Origin: Natronohydrobacter thiooxidans
GTDB lineage: Bacteria > Pseudomonadota > Alphaproteobacteria > Rhodobacterales > Rhodobacteraceae
Reading direction: 5' to 3'
Length of the DNA stretch: 64,000 bases
Assembly: GCF_001884735.1 (NCBI RefSeq)
Contig: NZ_MJAP01000012.1
Location: 246,856 to 310,855, forward strand
Positions 51,438 through 59,468 of the stretch are shown here, in pieces. Positions within the stretch are counted from its first letter, which is position 1; every line of letters starts with the position of its first letter. The translations under genes were made by a program, and so were the position numbers. Below the pieces are notes generated by a model. It was given only the letters and a program-made list of their open reading frames with translations. It made no database searches and was not told the origin of the DNA.

Positions 51438-51947
51438 ATGCCCGATGCAAAGAAATATGTCGACCAGTGGTTGCGTGACGCGCATGCGATGGAAAAGCAG
51501 GCTGAAACCATTCTCCAAGGTCAAATCGACCGGCTGGAGCACTACCCTGAGCTATCCGAGCGTATGAAGGCGCATTTGAAGGAAACCGAAAGCCAGCGCG
51601 AGCGCCTTGAAGCCTGTCTGGAGCGCCGCGGCATCTCGACCTCTGGAATAAAAGATGCCTCAGCGCAATTCACGGCCATGATGCAGAACCTGAGCGGGGT
51701 GTTTGCGGGGGATGAAGTGGTCAAGGCATTACTTGCAAGCTATGCATTCGAGTCCATGGAAATTGCCTCCTACCGCATTTTGTCCGAGGCCGCTGCCGCC
51801 GAAGGCGACCATGAGACCGCTGATCTGTGCAAAGAACTTTGCAAGGAAGAAGAGGCGATGGCCGACTGGCTGAAAGAGCATACCCACAACATTACGACCG
51901 CATTTCTCGGACGTGTGGAATCCGAAGATGCGGTCGCAAAGCGGTAG
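51438..51947 (+). CDS. YciE-like ferritin-superfamily protein (DUF892)
   Basis: A 169-residue four-helix protein of the DUF892/YciE-YciF family, ferritin-like diiron proteins induced by general and osmotic stress. Acidic metal ligands are likely in the helices with HAMEKQAETI, SYAFESMEIASYRI and CKEEEAMADWLKEH. CGGAG precedes ATG 51438. It has its own EcfG-type promoter and is the last gene of the stress island on the right. Confidence 0.9.
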   Translation: MPDAKKYVDQWLRDAHAMEKQAETILQGQIDRLEHYPELSERMKAHLKETESQRERLEACLERRGISTSGIKDASAQFTAMMQNLSGVFAGDEVVKALLASYAFESMEIASYRILSEAAAAEGDHETADLCKELCKEEEAMADWLKEHTHNITTAFLGRVESEDAVAKR

Positions 51948-52302
51948 TCTCAAGATCTCACAGTGGCGGACGGGACGCCATATCCACAGCCCCGGTCCTG
52001 TCCGCCACACGTGGTTTCATGCACGATGCCGACAAGGATATCTTCGTGCCTTGGTTTTTATCCCACCGAAATCATCAACCAGCTGCGCAATGAGCTTGTG
52101 ACACCACGTCTCAGAAGATCGCCGAAACCTTGACCGGTCATGGGTTTTCCAACGAGTTGGCCGAGACCGCCGCGGATCTGCAGAGGCTTGGGGCGCGGAT
52201 CTCGCCCTGATCCGCCGCGCAGCGGCTGGCCTCTGGCAGAACAAAGGCCACAATCCCGCAATCCGACAAGAAACTGTTACATGAAACTGCTATCGGGCCT
52301 CT
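51948..52302. other. Intergenic region with a possible gene remnant
   Basis: About 355 bp. Around 52107-52210 a short stop-terminated frame reads KIAETLTGHGFSNELAETAA...RISP without a start codon or ribosome binding site, as if it were the C-terminus of a decayed gene. No homologue recognised. This marks the boundary between the stress island and the ABC transporter. Confidence 0.35.
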
Positions 52303-53376
52303 ATGAAAGATGTCCCGACAGGTCTCGACCGTATCGCCTTGTGCGCGACGCAAATCGCCAAGTCCTTTGGCGATACTCAGGTTCTCCGCAATATCGATCT
52401 TGGCCTGGGTCTGGGCGAAGTGGTGGCGCTCCTTGGCCCGTCGGGGTGTGGCAAGACCACGCTTCTGCGCATTGCCGCAGGTCTGCTTTCGGCGAGTTCG
52501 GGCCAGATGCAGATTGCAGGCCAGCGCGTGGTCGATGGCAGCGGGTTCAATGCGCCGCCAGAGGCGCGTGGCATCGGCATGGTGTTTCAGGACTATGCCA
52601 TCTGGCCGCATCTGAGCGTGCTGGACAATGTGGCCTTCCCGTTGCGCATGCGCAAACTGGGCCGGAATGAGCGCGAAACACGCGCGCGGCGCGCGCTGGA
52701 CCGGGTGGGACTGGCGCATCTGGCAGACCGTTTTCCCGGCACTTTGTCGGGTGGACAACAGCAGCGCGTCGCATTGGCGCGCGCGATAGTCGCCGAGCCG
52801 CCGCTGGTGCTTTTCGACGAGCCATTGTCAAACCTCGACCGTGAATTGCGCGAGGGGCTGGCACTGGAAATCGGCACGCTCCTGCGCGAACTGGGCCTGT
52901 CGGCAATCTATGTGACGCATGACCAGTCCGAAGCCTTCACCATCGCCGACCGCGTTGCGGTCATGCTGGGCGGCAGGATCGCTCAGATTGACAGCCCTGA
53001 GACATTGTTCACCGCGCCCGCATCCGTTGCGGTTGCGCAGTTTCTGAACATCGGTGCGCTGGTCGATGGTCGTCTATGTGCCTCGACTGGCTTTACCTGC
53101 ACGCGTTCCCAACTCAGCCTTCCCTCCCTCGCGGGCAGGGCGCCTGAAGGGCCTGCGCGCATCCTGATCCCCCGCACGGCCATCCGGCCTGACCCGCAGG
53201 GCGCGCTGACGGCGCAGGTGCTGCGCTGCCAGTTTCAGGGCGACCGGTATCTGCTGCATCTGGGACTTGATGGCCAAAGCACTGGCCTTGTCTGCCCGGC
53301 GGATCTGCCCGCCCCCGTGAACAGTCAAGTGCCGCTGGCGATTGATGCTGATCGCCTGCGCGTCTTCCCGCTCTGA
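52303..53376 (+). CDS. ABC transporter ATP-binding protein (FbpC/PotA type)
   Basis: A 357-residue ATPase. Walker A is GPSGCGKTT (~45-53), the Q-loop lies in MVFQDYAIWPHLSV, the signature is LSGGQQQR, Walker B LVLFDEPLSNLD, and the H-loop YVTHDQSEAF. The C-terminal ~110 residues form a TOBE-like regulatory domain, as in ferric iron, spermidine and aminoethylphosphonate importers. It precedes the binding protein by 24 bp, then the fused permease. Substrate class is not fixed by the ATPase. Confidence 0.93.
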   Translation: MKDVPTGLDRIALCATQIAKSFGDTQVLRNIDLGLGLGEVVALLGPSGCGKTTLLRIAAGLLSASSGQMQIAGQRVVDGSGFNAPPEARGIGMVFQDYAIWPHLSVLDNVAFPLRMRKLGRNERETRARRALDRVGLAHLADRFPGTLSGGQQQRVALARAIVAEPPLVLFDEPLSNLDRELREGLALEIGTLLRELGLSAIYVTHDQSEAFTIADRVAVMLGGRIAQIDSPETLFTAPASVAVAQFLNIGALVDGRLCASTGFTCTRSQLSLPSLAGRAPEGPARILIPRTAIRPDPQGALTAQVLRCQFQGDRYLLHLGLDGQSTGLVCPADLPAPVNSQVPLAIDADRLRVFPL

Positions 53377-53400
53377 ACCAAAGCTGAAGGAAATCCCTAT

Positions 53401-54360
53401 ATGTTCCGCACGACCGCTCTCGCTGCATCACTGGGCCTGATGGGCACGCTTGCACAGGCCGACACACTCACATTCTACACCGCTGGTCCCGGCGAGTTGG
53501 CCGATGCGCTGGCCGAAGCCTTTCAGGCCGAGACCGGTATCACGGTCAATGTGTTCCAAGGCACCACCGGGCAGGTCATGGCGCGGCTGGAGGCCGAAGA
53601 AGCCAACCCGCAGGCCGATGTCGTGGTCTCGGCAAGCTGGGGCTCTGCCGTGGACCTGCACGAGCGCGGGCTCTTGATGGAATACACCTCGCCCCATGCC
53701 GAGAACGTGCCGGACTTCCTCAAGCACAGCCATTATGTCGCGCAGGGCATTTCGGCGCTTGCGATTGCGTGGAACACCCAGAGCGGCACCCCGCGCCCTG
53801 CTGAATGGACCGATCTGGCCAGTGAGGATTACCGCGACCTCGTCACCATGCCCGATCCGGCGCAGTCTGGTTCTGCCTTTGACCTGATTGCCGGGCTTGA
53901 AACCGCGATGGGCGATGCGGCGTGGGACCTGCTTGGTGCGCTGGCTGATAACGGCATGATTGTGCCCGGCCCGAATGCCGCGGCACTCAACCCCGTTTTG
54001 CAAGGCGCTGCGGCAGCCGTCTTTGGCGCTGTCGACTACATTTCCTACGCGCGCGCAGCCGATGGCGAAAGCGTAGAGGTGATCGTGCCCGAAAGCGGCA
54101 CCGTGATTGCTCCGCGTCCGATGTTCATTTTGGAGTCGACCTCGAACGCGGACGCGGCAAAGGCATTCGTAGATTTCGTACTCTCGGAAGCCGGTCAGGC
54201 ACTCGTCGCCGATACCTGGATGATGCCCGCCCGCGCCGATGTCGAAGGGCTGCGTCCTGGCATCACCGATCTGAACGTGATCGAGGTCGATGAGGACGCT
54301 GCTTCTGCCCGCCGCGACGAGATCATCGCGCGCTTCAATGAGACCGTAAGCAACCGTTAA
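53401..54360 (+). CDS. ABC transporter substrate-binding protein (iron/phosphonate type)
   Basis: A 319-residue secreted binding protein with a signal peptide ending LAQA (~20). TLTFYTAGPGELADALAEAFQAETGITVNVFQGTTGQVMARLEAEEANPQADVVVSA is the pattern of FbpA/AfuA and 2-aminoethylphosphonate binders. A tyrosine region AAVFGAVDYISYARA stands where FbpA has its paired iron-binding tyrosines, but the two tyrosines are not adjacent, so ferric iron is not assured. A strong hairpin follows the gene. Confidence 0.9.
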   Translation: MFRTTALAASLGLMGTLAQADTLTFYTAGPGELADALAEAFQAETGITVNVFQGTTGQVMARLEAEEANPQADVVVSASWGSAVDLHERGLLMEYTSPHAENVPDFLKHSHYVAQGISALAIAWNTQSGTPRPAEWTDLASEDYRDLVTMPDPAQSGSAFDLIAGLETAMGDAAWDLLGALADNGMIVPGPNAAALNPVLQGAAAAVFGAVDYISYARAADGESVEVIVPESGTVIAPRPMFILESTSNADAAKAFVDFVLSEAGQALVADTWMMPARADVEGLRPGITDLNVIEVDEDAASARRDEIIARFNETVSNR

Positions 54361-54377
54361 TCCTTGATGCATTCCAG

Positions 54378-54408
54378 CCTATGGCCCCGAAACGCTCGGG
54401 GCCATAGG
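54378..54408 (+). terminator. Intercistronic hairpin between binding protein and permease genes
   Basis: A 13-bp perfect stem CCTATGGCCCCGA (54378-54390) with 54396-54408 around AACGC, ending in TCTTTCC. It probably limits read-through or stabilises the upstream mRNA, giving more binding protein than permease. Confidence 0.7.
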
Positions 54409-54427
54409 TCTTTCCGAAAGACCCGAC

Positions 54428-56101
54428 ATGTTGCGCGCGCAATCCGTTCTGACCACGCTGGCCGCCGCAGCGCTGATCCTGCTGGTCGGCCTGCCTGTGC
54501 TGTTCATCCTGTTGCAGGCCGTCTTCCCCGAATTTGCGCGGGGCTCGCTCGCCGCCCCCTTCTCCAAGCTCGTCATCCTGACCGAGAATGACCGGCTGAT
54601 GATGCAGGCGCGCAATACAGTGCTGCTGGCAATGTCGGTGATGATCGGCTGCCTGATCTTCGGCCTGCCCATCGGCATCTTGCGCGGGCTGTTTCACGTG
54701 CCGGGCGCGCGGGTCTGGGATGTCGTGTTCCTGATCCCCTTCCTGATCCCGCCCTTCATCGCCGCCATCGCCTGGATGATGACGCTGCAGCCGCGCGGCT
54801 ATCTGTTCCAGCTTGTCGGTTTCGACATGAGCCGCTTCCTGTTCAGCTTCACTGGCGTGGCCTTTGTCATGACATTGAACCTGTTCCCGCTGGTCTATTT
54901 CGCCGTATCGCGCGCGCTGGAGATGGTGGGCGGCCGCTTTGCTTCGGCGGCGCGCGTGCATGGGGCGCGACCATTGCAGGCGTTTTTCCTGATCACCCTG
55001 CCGCTGTCGATCCCGGCGATTGCCGCAAGCCTGCTGATCGTCTTCGCCATGTCGATCGAGGAATTCGGCACGCCCGCGGCCCTGGCCTCGCGCACGGGGT
55101 TCGAGGTTCTGGTGACGGGCATTTACACGCGCCTGTCGGACTGGCCGATTGACCTGTCAGGCGCGGCGCTTGGCTCGGTCCTGCTGATGGCGATGGTGCT
55201 GGCAGCTTTCACGCTGCAAAACTGGATCGCCACGCGGCGGTCCTATGTCAGCCAGACCGGCAAGCCCGCAGATCTGGAAAAGGCCGATCTGGGGCCATGG
55301 CGCTGGCCCGCGCTGGCGGTGTTCGCGCTGGTGGCGATTATCGGCGTGCTGATCCCGCTGGCAGCAATTGCAGTCACATCCGTCATGGGCACCATCTCCG
55401 GCGGGCTGAGCTGGTCGAATTTCGACCTGCGCCACTATGAGCCGATTTTCCGAAGTGGCAGCCGTGCCTGGCAGGCGCTGATCACCTCTGGCTGGCTTGC
55501 GGTGCTGACGGCCTTCGCCACCGCCGCAATCGGCGGGCTGGTTGCCTATATCGTGGTACGCGGCACCGGGCGGGGCAGGGCGGTGATGGATGGGCTCTCG
55601 GTGCTGCCAAATGCGATTCCCGCCATTGTGCTGGCGGTGGGCATCATCCTGTTCTGGAATTCACCCTATCAGCCCGTTTCGCTTTATGGCACCGCCGCGA
55701 TACTGCTGATCGCCTATATCGGCATCCTGTTGCCCTATCCGATCCGCTATGCGGTGGCGCGTTTGCGGCAAATCTCCGGCGCGCTCGACGATGCCGCGCG
55801 GGTCGCGGGCGCGGGCCAGATGCAGGCGCTGCGCCATGTGACGCTGCCGCTGATGGCACCCTCACTGATCGCGGCAATGATGCTCGTCTTTGCGATTGCC
55901 TCGCGCGAATTGGTGGCCTCGATCATGTTGGCACCGGCAGGCATGCGCACCGTGGGCACTTTCGTCTTTTCCCAGTTCGAACAAGGCTCGGTGCAGACCG
56001 GAATGGCCATGAGCGTGATCGCAATCGCCATCACCTCGGGCATCTTGCTGGCGGTCAACCTGTGGCTGGCACGTCAGGGCAGCAGCGCATTCTCGGGCTG
56101 A
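54428..56101 (+). CDS. ABC transporter permease, fused double BPD domain
   Basis: A 557-residue protein with about 12 helices and two binding-protein-dependent permease domains, as in FbpB/PhnV-type importers. EAA loops are EMVGGRFASAARVHGARPLQAFFLITLPLSIPAI in the first half and QISGALDDAARVAGAGQMQALRHVTLPLMAPSL in the second. The start ATG 54428 follows the intercistronic hairpin by 19 bp. Together with the two genes upstream it makes a complete importer. Confidence 0.93.
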   Translation: MLRAQSVLTTLAAAALILLVGLPVLFILLQAVFPEFARGSLAAPFSKLVILTENDRLMMQARNTVLLAMSVMIGCLIFGLPIGILRGLFHVPGARVWDVVFLIPFLIPPFIAAIAWMMTLQPRGYLFQLVGFDMSRFLFSFTGVAFVMTLNLFPLVYFAVSRALEMVGGRFASAARVHGARPLQAFFLITLPLSIPAIAASLLIVFAMSIEEFGTPAALASRTGFEVLVTGIYTRLSDWPIDLSGAALGSVLLMAMVLAAFTLQNWIATRRSYVSQTGKPADLEKADLGPWRWPALAVFALVAIIGVLIPLAAIAVTSVMGTISGGLSWSNFDLRHYEPIFRSGSRAWQALITSGWLAVLTAFATAAIGGLVAYIVVRGTGRGRAVMDGLSVLPNAIPAIVLAVGIILFWNSPYQPVSLYGTAAILLIAYIGILLPYPIRYAVARLRQISGALDDAARVAGAGQMQALRHVTLPLMAPSLIAAMMLVFAIASRELVASIMLAPAGMRTVGTFVFSQFEQGSVQTGMAMSVIAIAITSGILLAVNLWLARQGSSAFSG

Positions 56102-56221
56102 GCACGCAGGACGGATCGCCTCGGCGTGACGATGGCTTGGGCGCCCTTGCCTGATCCGGCCATTCCTGCATCGCAGAGAAGTTCCGTGATTGAATGCCGA
56201 AGCGGCCCCTTCTGCAGCACC

Positions 56222-57154
56222 CTATGGCAAGGGAATATGCTCATCCCGGTCCTGTGGCGGCAGGTCGAACAGCCCTTGCCCCCATCTGGCGGCGCGCCAT
56301 TCTTCTTTCGCGGCCTCAATCCGGTCGCGCGATGACGCGACGAAATTCCACCAGATATGGCGCGGCCCGTTCAGCGTGGCGCCGCCCAATGCCATCAGCC
56401 GCGCACCCTGTTCGCCCGCGCGCACAGTAATCCTGTCGCCGGGCCGGAACACCATCATGCGCCCTGCCTCGAAGACCTCTCCCGCGATCTCGACCGTGCC
56501 GGATGTGATGTAGAGACCCCTGTCCTCGTGATCATCCGGCAGCGGAAAACGCGCGCCAGCCTCCAGCACAACGTCCAGATAGAATGTGTCCGAATACATG
56601 GTTGCGGGCGCTTTTGCTCCGTAAGCCGTGCCCAGGATCAGACGGGCCGTGATCCCGGTATCCAGGATTTCGGGCAAGGCTTCCGCGCCATGATGCTCGA
56701 AAAACGGCGCGTCATCCTCGTGATCCTCGGGCAGGGCGATCCAGGTCTGGATGCCGAACAGGCTGGACGGACCTTGGCGCGTCGCCTGCGGTGTGCGCTC
56801 GGAATGGGTGACGCCTTTGCCCGCCATCATCCAGTTCAGTGCGCCGGGGCGGATGACCTGATCGGCGCCGGTGCTGTCCAGATGATGAAACTCGCCCTGA
56901 TAGAGGTAAGTGACAGTCCCCAGCCCGATATGCGGATGCGGGCGCACATCGACCCCTTTGCCGGTCAGGAATTCCGCAGGCCCGGCCTGATCAAAGAATA
57001 TGAACGGCCCGACCATCTGCCGCTTGGGGGCGGGCAGGGCGCGGCGCACCTCGAACCCGCCAATGTCGCGCGCCCTTGGCACGATCAGCGTTTCAATGGC
57101 GTCAATGCCCACATCATCGGGGCAACCGGGGTCCAGGGTCGGGTTCCAGCTCAT
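56222..57154 (-). CDS. Pirin-family protein
   Basis: A 310-residue bicupin. The N-terminal cupin has the metal-binding VRPHPHIGLGTVTYLYQGEFHHLDSTGADQVIRPG with two histidines plus a later His/Glu (THSERTP), then IQTWIALP typical of pirins; the second cupin lacks metal ligands. Bacterial pirins such as YhhW cleave quercetin or act as redox sensors. AGGAGG precedes ATG 57154. It is divergent from the VOC-hydrolase fusion gene. Confidence 0.92.
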   Translation of the reverse strand: MSWNPTLDPGCPDDVGIDAIETLIVPRARDIGGFEVRRALPAPKRQMVGPFIFFDQAGPAEFLTGKGVDVRPHPHIGLGTVTYLYQGEFHHLDSTGADQVIRPGALNWMMAGKGVTHSERTPQATRQGPSSLFGIQTWIALPEDHEDDAPFFEHHGAEALPEILDTGITARLILGTAYGAKAPATMYSDTFYLDVVLEAGARFPLPDDHEDRGLYITSGTVEIAGEVFEAGRMMVFRPGDRITVRAGEQGARLMALGGATLNGPRHIWWNFVASSRDRIEAAKEEWRAARWGQGLFDLPPQDRDEHIPLP

Positions 57155-57331
57155 GGTGCATCCTCCTGTTTCCATGTCAGCTTAGGACGGCATGGCACAC
57201 CCGGCAAGCAAAGCCTGTTCGCCTGCGCCGAACACGGCATTCGTCCTTGCATCGGTCGTGATACATTCCCATGACTCCTATATGACAGGCGACCCCAAGG
57301 CGCATTCGCGTCTAAGCACGGAGGATTTCCC

Positions 57332-58864
57332 ATGCCATCCGGACTTCACCATGTGACCGCCATCACTGCGCGGGTGCAGGCCAATGTCGATTTCTATGCG
57401 GGCTTTCTGGGCTTGCGGCTGGTCAAGCAGACCGCCGGTTTTGCCGATGGCGAGCAGTTGCATCTGTTCTACGGCGACGCAGCTGGCAGCCCCGGCAGCC
57501 TGATCAGTTTCCTGGTCTGGGAAGCGGGCGCGCGTGGCCGTAGCGGGCACGGGCAGGTATTCGAGATCGCGCTTGCCGTGCCGCCTGCCAGCATCGGCGA
57601 CTGGCTGGCCCGCGCCCTGCATGCGCAAATCCCTGTCGACGGGCCTGCGCGCGAATTCGGCGAACCGGTCCTGCGCCTGCGCGATCCCGACGGGATTATT
57701 GTCAAGCTGGTGGGGGCCGATCTACCCGCAACCGCCCCGCTGCCCGATCCCATTGCCCCAACGCGCCTGCGGGCTGTCACCCTTCTGAGTGACCAACGCG
57801 ATGCAAGCGCGGATTTCCTTGCGCAGTTCGGGTATCGCGCTGGCCCTGCGGAAGGGGCTGTGCAACGCATGGTCTCCGAGCGCGATGTGATCGACCTGCG
57901 CGATGGTAGCGGATTCGTGCCGGCCATTCCCGGCACCGGGATGATCGACCATGTGGCCTTTCGCGCCCCGGATGCGGATGCCCTGCGCGCCATGCGACGC
58001 GCGCTTGGCACTGCGCAGGGGCTGACCGAAGTGCATGACCGGCGCTATTTTCTGTCCCTCTATGTCCGTGACCCTGCCGGTCATCTGATCGAATATGCCA
58101 CCGACGGTCCCGGATTTGCCATTGACGAGCCGCACCAATCCCTTGGGGAGACGCTGTTTTTCCCACCACATGACGCGGCCCGCGCGCAGGACTTGCGTGT
58201 GATGCTGCCACAATTCGCCCGCCCCGGCGCAGAAAGGACTCCGATGCGTGATTTGCCCTTCATCCACCGTTTTCACAGACCGGACGATCCTGATGGATCG
58301 GTCATCGTGCTGCTGCACGGCACGGGCGGAAACGAGGCCGACCTGATGCCACTCGCCCATCGCATCGCACCCCGCGCGACCCTGCTGGGCGTGCGTGGGC
58401 GGTCCAATGAGGAAGGCATCAACCGCTGGTTTCGACGTTTCGATGCCGTGACCTATGATCAGGCCGATATCCGGTCAGAGGCTGCGGCGTTCAAGGGGTT
58501 CATGGACAGCGCCGTCCAAAGCTACGGGCTGGATGCCGGGCGCATCAGCTATCTGGGCTATTCCAACGGCGCGAACCTTCTGGGCGCGGTGATGCTGTTG
58601 CATCCCGGTCTGGTGCAGCGCGCGATCCTGCTGCGCGGCATCGCCGCGCTGGAGGAGCCGCCATCCCCCGATCTTGCCGGGACCGAGGTCTTGCTGCTCT
58701 CGGGCGCGCATGATCCTTTTGCCCGCATGGCCCCGGCGCTCGAAGCCGCCTTGCGCGCTGCGGGTGCCAGCCTTGATGCGCAGACCCTGCCCGCAGGCCA
58801 TGACATTGGCGCGGCGGATCTGGAGGTGACAAAAGCATGGCTGGGCCAGCGCATCGCGGATTGA
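57332..58864 (+). CDS. VOC dioxygenase-alpha/beta hydrolase fusion (MhqE-MhqD-like)
   Basis: A 510-residue bifunctional protein. Residues 1-~295 are a ring-cleaving VOC dioxygenase with two glyoxalase modules; metal ligands are H6 or H7 (LHHVTA), H207 (DHVAF) and E254 (LIEYATDGPGF). Residues ~308-510 are a YpfH/carboxylesterase-type hydrolase with oxyanion loop LLHGTGGNE and triad S411 (GYSNG), D461 (GAHDPF) and H490 (AGHDIG). In Bacillus the separate hydroquinone-resistance proteins MhqE and MhqD are encoded next to each other; here the activities are joined. Cleavage of a quinol followed by hydrolysis of the product is the likely sequence. Confidence 0.88.
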   Translation: MPSGLHHVTAITARVQANVDFYAGFLGLRLVKQTAGFADGEQLHLFYGDAAGSPGSLISFLVWEAGARGRSGHGQVFEIALAVPPASIGDWLARALHAQIPVDGPAREFGEPVLRLRDPDGIIVKLVGADLPATAPLPDPIAPTRLRAVTLLSDQRDASADFLAQFGYRAGPAEGAVQRMVSERDVIDLRDGSGFVPAIPGTGMIDHVAFRAPDADALRAMRRALGTAQGLTEVHDRRYFLSLYVRDPAGHLIEYATDGPGFAIDEPHQSLGETLFFPPHDAARAQDLRVMLPQFARPGAERTPMRDLPFIHRFHRPDDPDGSVIVLLHGTGGNEADLMPLAHRIAPRATLLGVRGRSNEEGINRWFRRFDAVTYDQADIRSEAAAFKGFMDSAVQSYGLDAGRISYLGYSNGANLLGAVMLLHPGLVQRAILLRGIAALEEPPSPDLAGTEVLLLSGAHDPFARMAPALEAALRAAGASLDAQTLPAGHDIGAADLEVTKAWLGQRIAD

Positions 58865-58925
58865 GGGGAAAGCGATGACGGCCCCCTGCATCGGCATGCT
58901 CGGAGCGGGGGACCGTCATGGCGCC

Positions 58926-59468
58926 TCAGATCGCTTTGGCAAACCCGTCCATGAACCCCGCCAGCCGGTCGCGGCTGGCGGTATCGGTCAGGTTCCCGTC
59001 GCTGTCAAACAGATCACCCGCGCGCGATACCATCAGCCGCCCATCGGCCCAGAGATCTGCCTTGAGCGTGCGCAGCACCGGCAGCCACTGGGCTTGCGCC
59101 AGCATTGTGCCGAACCCGCCGGGCGAGGCGCCGATCACGGCGACAGGCTTGCCCGCCCACATCTTCAATCCCGGCCCGCGTGACATCCAGTCGATGGCAT
59201 TCTTGAACACGCCGGGAATGCCATTATTGTATTCAGGCGTCACCAGAAGCACCCCGTCTGCGGCCTGTAGCTGGGCTTGCAGCGTTTGCACGGCGGGCGG
59301 CAGACCTGACGATTTTTCCAGATCGCCATCGTAAAGCGGCACGTCACGGATTGATCCGATCTCGATCCCTGTACCCTCGGGCACCAGTTCTGCCGCCGCG
59401 CGCAGCAGGCCTGCATTGAAAGAGGCCCGCCGGAGGCTACCGCTCAGGCCAAGGATGGTTTTCGTCAT
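58926..59468 (-). CDS. NAD(P)H-dependent FMN reductase (quinone/chromate type)
   Basis: A 180-residue flavodoxin-fold reductase of the ChrR/YieF family: LSGSLRRASFNAGLLRAA phosphate loop at the N-terminus and TPEYNNGIPGVFKNAIDWMSR flavin contact. It does two-electron reduction of quinones, avoiding semiquinone radicals. Its ATG overlaps the TGA of the Kef-type antiporter gene by one base, so it is translationally coupled to it, echoing the KefF-KefC partnership in E. coli where a quinone reductase is an ancillary subunit of the channel. Confidence 0.92.
   Translation of the reverse strand: MTKTILGLSGSLRRASFNAGLLRAAAELVPEGTGIEIGSIRDVPLYDGDLEKSSGLPPAVQTLQAQLQAADGVLLVTPEYNNGIPGVFKNAIDWMSRGPGLKMWAGKPVAVIGASPGGFGTMLAQAQWLPVLRTLKADLWADGRLMVSRAGDLFDSDGNLTDTASRDRLAGFMDGFAKAI

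Noticed and set aside
52107..52210. Possible small gene before the ABC transporter
   Set aside because: No start codon with ribosome binding site and no family; noted only as a possible remnant.
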